A stretch of DNA of 18,031 nt from CAZJYT01 sp964550325 (lineage in GTDB: Bacteria > Patescibacteriota > Minisyncoccia > Minisyncoccales > CAZJYT01): the NCBI GenBank assembly GCA_964550325.1, contig CAZJYT010000016.1:1-18031 (forward strand). The letters are read 5' to 3'. Below, one piece after another: positions 15,495-18,031 of the stretch (position 1 is its first letter; every line of letters begins with the position of its first letter). Both the position numbers and the translations under genes were made by a program. The notes under the pieces were generated by a model. It saw only the letters and a list, made by a program, of their open reading frames with translations, had not been told where the DNA came from and made no database searches.

Positions 15495-16649
15495 ATGACT
15501 ATAAAAAACCTCTCTAAATTGGGTAATAGAATAAAGAAAGCAATTCAGTTAAAAGAGAGGGTGATTCTTTATGGAGACGGAGATTTAGATGGAATAACCT
15601 CAGTAATTATTCTTAAAGAGACAATTGAAAAATTAGGTGGAAAAATTACTACCATCTACTTTCCCAATAGAGAAAAGGAAGGATATGGAATTACAGATAG
15701 GGCTCTTTATCATTTAAAGAAATTTACCCCTGCCCTCTTTATTGTTTTAGATATGGGAATGAATAATCTACAAAAATTAGAAAAGGCAAAGAAATTGGGA
15801 TTTGAAGTAGCTATTATTGATCACCACGAGATAGTCTCTAAAATTCCCAAGGACTATATTGTTGTCAATCCAAAACAGAAAAATGATAAATATCCTTTTA
15901 AACACCTATCTACTGTTGGACTCACTTTTAAACTTTCCCAGCTCATTTTGAAAAACCAACTCTCTGAAGAAATAGAAAGAAAGTTTTTACAACTGGTTAC
16001 CATAGCTACTATTGCTGATATGATGCCCCAAAAAGGAGAAAATAAAATTTTGATTAATAAAGGAAAAAAAATTCTTTCTCAGTCTCCTCTTTTATCAATT
16101 TCAGCATTTTTTAAACTTAAACAATTTAGAAAATTGAGATTAGAAGATAAAATTCACAAATTGATTTCTGTTTTGAATGTTAGAGAGGTTAAAAATAACC
16201 TTCCGATAAGTTTCTTCTTTCTCCAAGAAACCTCTCTTTCTAAAGTGAACACCATAATTAAAAAACTCCTAAAGAAACATCAAGAGAGAAAAGAAAAAAT
16301 GGAGCAGATGATGACTTTTATTGAGAAAAACTCTTTTCCTGCAGAGCCAATCTTATTTTTAGGAAAAGAAAGTTTTGAATACCCATTAGTTCCTCAGATA
16401 GCTTCAAAACTTTGTCAGAGATATAAAAAGCCGGTTTTCATCTTTAAAAAAAGGAAGGGAGAATCAATAGGGAGTGTTAGAAGTCCTTCAGGGGTAAATG
16501 TGGTAGAGTTAATGAAAAAGTGCTCCCAATATCTCTTAAGCTTTGGGGGTCATCCCTTTGCGGGAGGATTTAGAATCAAGACAAAATGTTTAAAAGACTT
16601 TAAGAAATGTCTTATCTCAAATTATGAGAAGACTTATCATCTACACTGA
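15495..16649 (+). CDS. RecJ-like DHH/DHHA1 family phosphoesterase
   Basis: Members are single-strand DNA exonucleases (RecJ) or short-oligonucleotide hydrolases (NrnA type). Motif I is VILYGDGDLDGITS (about 23-36), with the three metal-binding Asp residues. FIVLDMG (about 82-88) is the motif II position, and the DHH triad lies in VAIIDHHEIV (about 106-115). LVTIATIADMMPQ (about 167-179) is the RecJ-style motif IV. The DHHA1 end is FGGHPFAGGFRIK (about 352-364). The arrangement is RecJ-like, but at 384 aa it lacks the C-terminal OB domain of E. coli RecJ (577 aa). It is therefore a core nuclease whose substrate I cannot decide. It has its own promoter, and rnhA overlaps its end by 26 nt. Confidence 0.85.
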   Translation: MTIKNLSKLGNRIKKAIQLKERVILYGDGDLDGITSVIILKETIEKLGGKITTIYFPNREKEGYGITDRALYHLKKFTPALFIVLDMGMNNLQKLEKAKKLGFEVAIIDHHEIVSKIPKDYIVVNPKQKNDKYPFKHLSTVGLTFKLSQLILKNQLSEEIERKFLQLVTIATIADMMPQKGENKILINKGKKILSQSPLLSISAFFKLKQFRKLRLEDKIHKLISVLNVREVKNNLPISFFFLQETSLSKVNTIIKKLLKKHQERKEKMEQMMTFIEKNSFPAEPILFLGKESFEYPLVPQIASKLCQRYKKPVFIFKKRKGESIGSVRSPSGVNVVELMKKCSQYLLSFGGHPFAGGFRIKTKCLKDFKKCLISNYEKTYHLH

Positions 16650-17070
16650 TGGCGGATCTTTAAGAAATCCTGGCCCTGGAGCAATTGGAATTGTCTTTTG
16701 TAATGAGAAGGGTGAGGTTTTTAAAAAATATTCAGAATACCTTGGAGAAACTACAAATAATGAAGCAGAATATAAGGCAATAATTTTTAGTTTGAGGAAA
16801 ATTAAACAACTTTTTGGAAAAAAATTAGCCAAAAACTTAGAGGTAGAAATAAGGACTGATTCAGAATTGGTGGTAAAGCAAATGAGAGGAGAGTATAAGG
16901 TTTTGGCTTCAGAAATTCAAAAGCTCTTTCTTATTCTTTGGAATTTAAAATTGGATTTTAAAAAGATAAAGTTTAAACTAATTCCCCGTGAGAAAAATAA
17001 AGTGGCAGATAGCTTAGTTAAGGAAGTCTTAAATTCAAGAGGAAATCAAACCCCCTTAGCAGGTCTATAA
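16624..17070 (+). CDS. rnhA: Ribonuclease HI family protein
   Basis: RNase HI cuts the RNA strand of RNA-DNA hybrids. The 148-aa product has the four catalytic acids: D9 in IIYTDGGSLRNPGPGAIG, E49 in TTNNEAEYKA, D79 in IRTDSELVVKQM, and D129 in NKVADSLVKE. The NNEAEY form and the short length without a basic protrusion point to the archaeal/Bacillus YpdQ-like RNase HI type. It starts 26 nt inside the recJ-like gene, without a Shine-Dalgarno sequence. Its last codons (TPLAGL and stop) are antisense to the conserved 3' end of RNase P RNA, which is encoded on the other strand. This constrains the C-terminus. Confidence 0.93.
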   Translation: MRRLIIYTDGGSLRNPGPGAIGIVFCNEKGEVFKKYSEYLGETTNNEAEYKAIIFSLRKIKQLFGKKLAKNLEVEIRTDSELVVKQMRGEYKVLASEIQKLFLILWNLKLDFKKIKFKLIPREKNKVADSLVKEVLNSRGNQTPLAGL

Positions 17071-17378
17071 GCCGAATTCTGTATCTTTCCCGATTTTAAT
17101 CAAGAAAGATAGTGGTCATTTATCTGGGTCTTGGGTTTCCCCAAGACTCAAGCGGGTTACCATAATTTACCCTTGCACCCGATAAGGATTTAGCCGTATC
17201 AGCCTGAGGTTACCCTCAAGATCTTCCCTTTTAAGGGAGGTCTTCTGAGTTACCTCAGAAGACGTTTCTTTTCGCACCTCACCATCACTGGTGGTGGGAA
17301 TTACCCACTATCTTTAATGGGTGTTCGGACTTTCCTCTCCTTACTCAATAGTAAGAAGCGACCACCCGACCTCCTAAG
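17055..17378 (-). ncRNA. rnpB: RNase P RNA, bacterial A-type-like
   Basis: This is the catalytic RNA that matures tRNA 5' ends. On the minus strand it reads GAGGAAAGTCCGAACACCC, the universal CR-I block, and near the 3' end ACAGAATTCGGCTTATAGACC (CR-V). P1 is an 11-bp stem between 17378-17368 (CTTAGGAGGTC) and 17065-17055 (GACCTGCTAAG) with one G-G mismatch, which sets both ends. P12 is a 10-bp perfect hairpin with a GTAA loop (17240-17263). P18 is an 8-bp hairpin with a GAAA loop (17128-17147). A P19-like hairpin carries TATCTTTC/GAAAGATA. P15 appears as a plain GGGT/ACCC hairpin with a GGT in its loop and without P16-P17. A perfect TTGACA (minus strand, 17424-17419) upstream may be its -35, but the -10 is poor. 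The 3' end overlaps rnhA by 16 nt. Confidence 0.95.
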
Positions 17379-17439
17379 GAGGCTCCAAATCTATTAATTA
17401 CCATATTCTGGTTTCTTCTGTCAATTCTTTGCAAAAGTC

Positions 17440-17460
17440 TTGCTTACCTAAGCTAAGCAA
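17440..17460. repeat. Third short palindrome, TTGCTTA...TAAGCAA
   Basis: TTGCTTA (17440-17446) and TAAGCAA (17454-17460) pair across a 7-nt centre CCTAAGC. The core resembles the palindromes at 5625-5636 and 5780-5794. It sits upstream of rnpB (minus) and of the membrane protein gene (plus), inside their shared promoter region. Confidence 0.5.
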
Positions 17461-17520
17461 TATTTAGATTGAGGATTTGACTTTAGACACTGAATTTCTT
17501 TTTTACTTTATAAATTTATT

Positions 17521-17529
17521 TGTTAAAAT
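17521..17529 (+). promoter_or_regulatory. Extended -10 promoter box for the membrane protein gene
   Basis: TGTTAAAAT, with the upstream TT giving TTTGTTAAAAT, is identical to the box at 12699-12709. It lies 33 bp before the ATG at 17563. The -35 is weak. Confidence 0.4.
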
Positions 17530-17562
17530 AAATCATCAAAAACAAAATCTTTCAAAAAGAAT

Positions 17563-18031
17563 ATGAACAATGAAAATCTCTCTTTTTCTGGATATTCTCC
17601 AAAAATTCATTCCCAAAAGCTAAAGCCAATTACCAAACTTTTCCAAGAAAGCTATAAAATTTTTTGCTCAAAAATTAGGACTTTGTTGGGAATAATTATT
17701 TTTCCAGTTGGATTCTCCTTTTTTTGTTGGCTTTTGATGGGTTTTTTAGCAAGCACCTCTTTTAAATATTCTATCTGGTTTTCTATTATGGGAGCAATTT
17801 CTTTGGTATGTCCTTTTTTCCTTTGGTTGTGGGCAGTACCATCTTTGGTTTATACTCTTAAAGACAATACTGATATAAAAGAGTCTTATAAAAGAGGGTT
17901 TAAAATATTAGGTGCTTATATTTGGGTTTATTTTCTTTTAACCACCGTTATCACCGGAGGCTTTTTACTCTTTATCATTCCCGGAATTTTATTTTCTGTT
18001 TGGTTTTCTTTAGCTATTTTTGTTTTGGTTT
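17563..18031 (+). CDS. Multi-pass membrane protein, N-terminal part (cut by window edge)
   Basis: The reading frame from ATG 17563 stays open for 156 codons to the end of the window. A polar start of about 35 residues (MNNENLSFSGYSPK...) leads to hydrophobic segments at about 42-64, 70-96, 118-139 and 141 onward. A short charged loop, LKDNTDIKESYKRGFKIL, links the second and third. The segment GGFLLFIIPGILFSVWFSLA resembles the membrane domain found in glycerophosphodiester phosphodiesterase membrane-domain, DUF975 and YciC-like proteins, which share the IPGI-WF pattern. That family call is tentative. An extended -10 box lies just upstream, and no Shine-Dalgarno sequence is seen. Nothing suggests a frameshift. 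Confidence 0.75.
   Translation, partial: MNNENLSFSGYSPKIHSQKLKPITKLFQESYKIFCSKIRTLLGIIIFPVGFSFFCWLLMGFLASTSFKYSIWFSIMGAISLVCPFFLWLWAVPSLVYTLKDNTDIKESYKRGFKILGAYIWVYFLLTTVITGGFLLFIIPGILFSVWFSLAIFVLV

Overview
The window is about 18 kb of A+T-rich, gene-dense bacterial chromosome. Several features suggest Candidatus Patescibacteria (CPR), probably a Parcubacteria-like lineage. IF-2 (493 aa) and a RecJ-like protein (384 aa) are minimal. SecA carries a lineage-style insertion. A DUF8128-like membrane protein is paired with a VirD4-like ATPase on the chromosome. Genes overlap often, and almost no start has a clear Shine-Dalgarno sequence. UGA is an ordinary stop (infB, lepB and the ATPase gene end in TGA), so the Gracilibacteria/SR1 code is not in use. 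The lineage is inferred from gene content; no 16S gene is present.

Layout. Positions 10-2188 (minus): a translation operon of DUF4446-like gene, infB and rbfA, with overlapping ends. Positions 2189-2356: divergent promoter region. Positions 2357-5521 (plus): secA and a DUF1614 membrane protein gene. Positions 5522-6064: a repeat-rich gene-free stretch holding a ~260-bp inverted-repeat element, short palindromes and a REP-like hairpin, ending in a good promoter for lepB. Positions 6074-11334 (plus): lepB, hisS, HIT-family gene, rpsU, yqeY, secD and secF, tightly packed. Positions 11316-14244: a membrane protein and a VirD4-like ATPase, separated by a 274-bp gap that holds a GC-rich element closed by a 24-bp perfect inverted repeat. 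Positions 14241-17070: pgk, a recJ-like gene and rnhA. Positions 17055-17378 (minus): RNase P RNA, whose 3' end overlaps the end of rnhA. From 17563: the start of a multi-pass membrane protein cut by the window edge.

How the genes fit together. Most genes are core housekeeping: translation initiation and ribosome maturation (infB, rbfA, rpsU), aminoacylation (hisS), protein export and processing (secA, secD, secF, lepB), glycolysis (pgk) and nucleic-acid processing (recJ-like, rnhA, rnpB). The accessory signals lie mainly between genes or inside secA. The two strongest are a 31-bp perfect palindrome inserted in frame in secA, resembling the Rickettsia palindromic elements in behaviour, and the 24-bp inverted-repeat element between the membrane protein and the VirD4-like ATPase, which looks like a structured RNA or a small non-autonomous mobile element.
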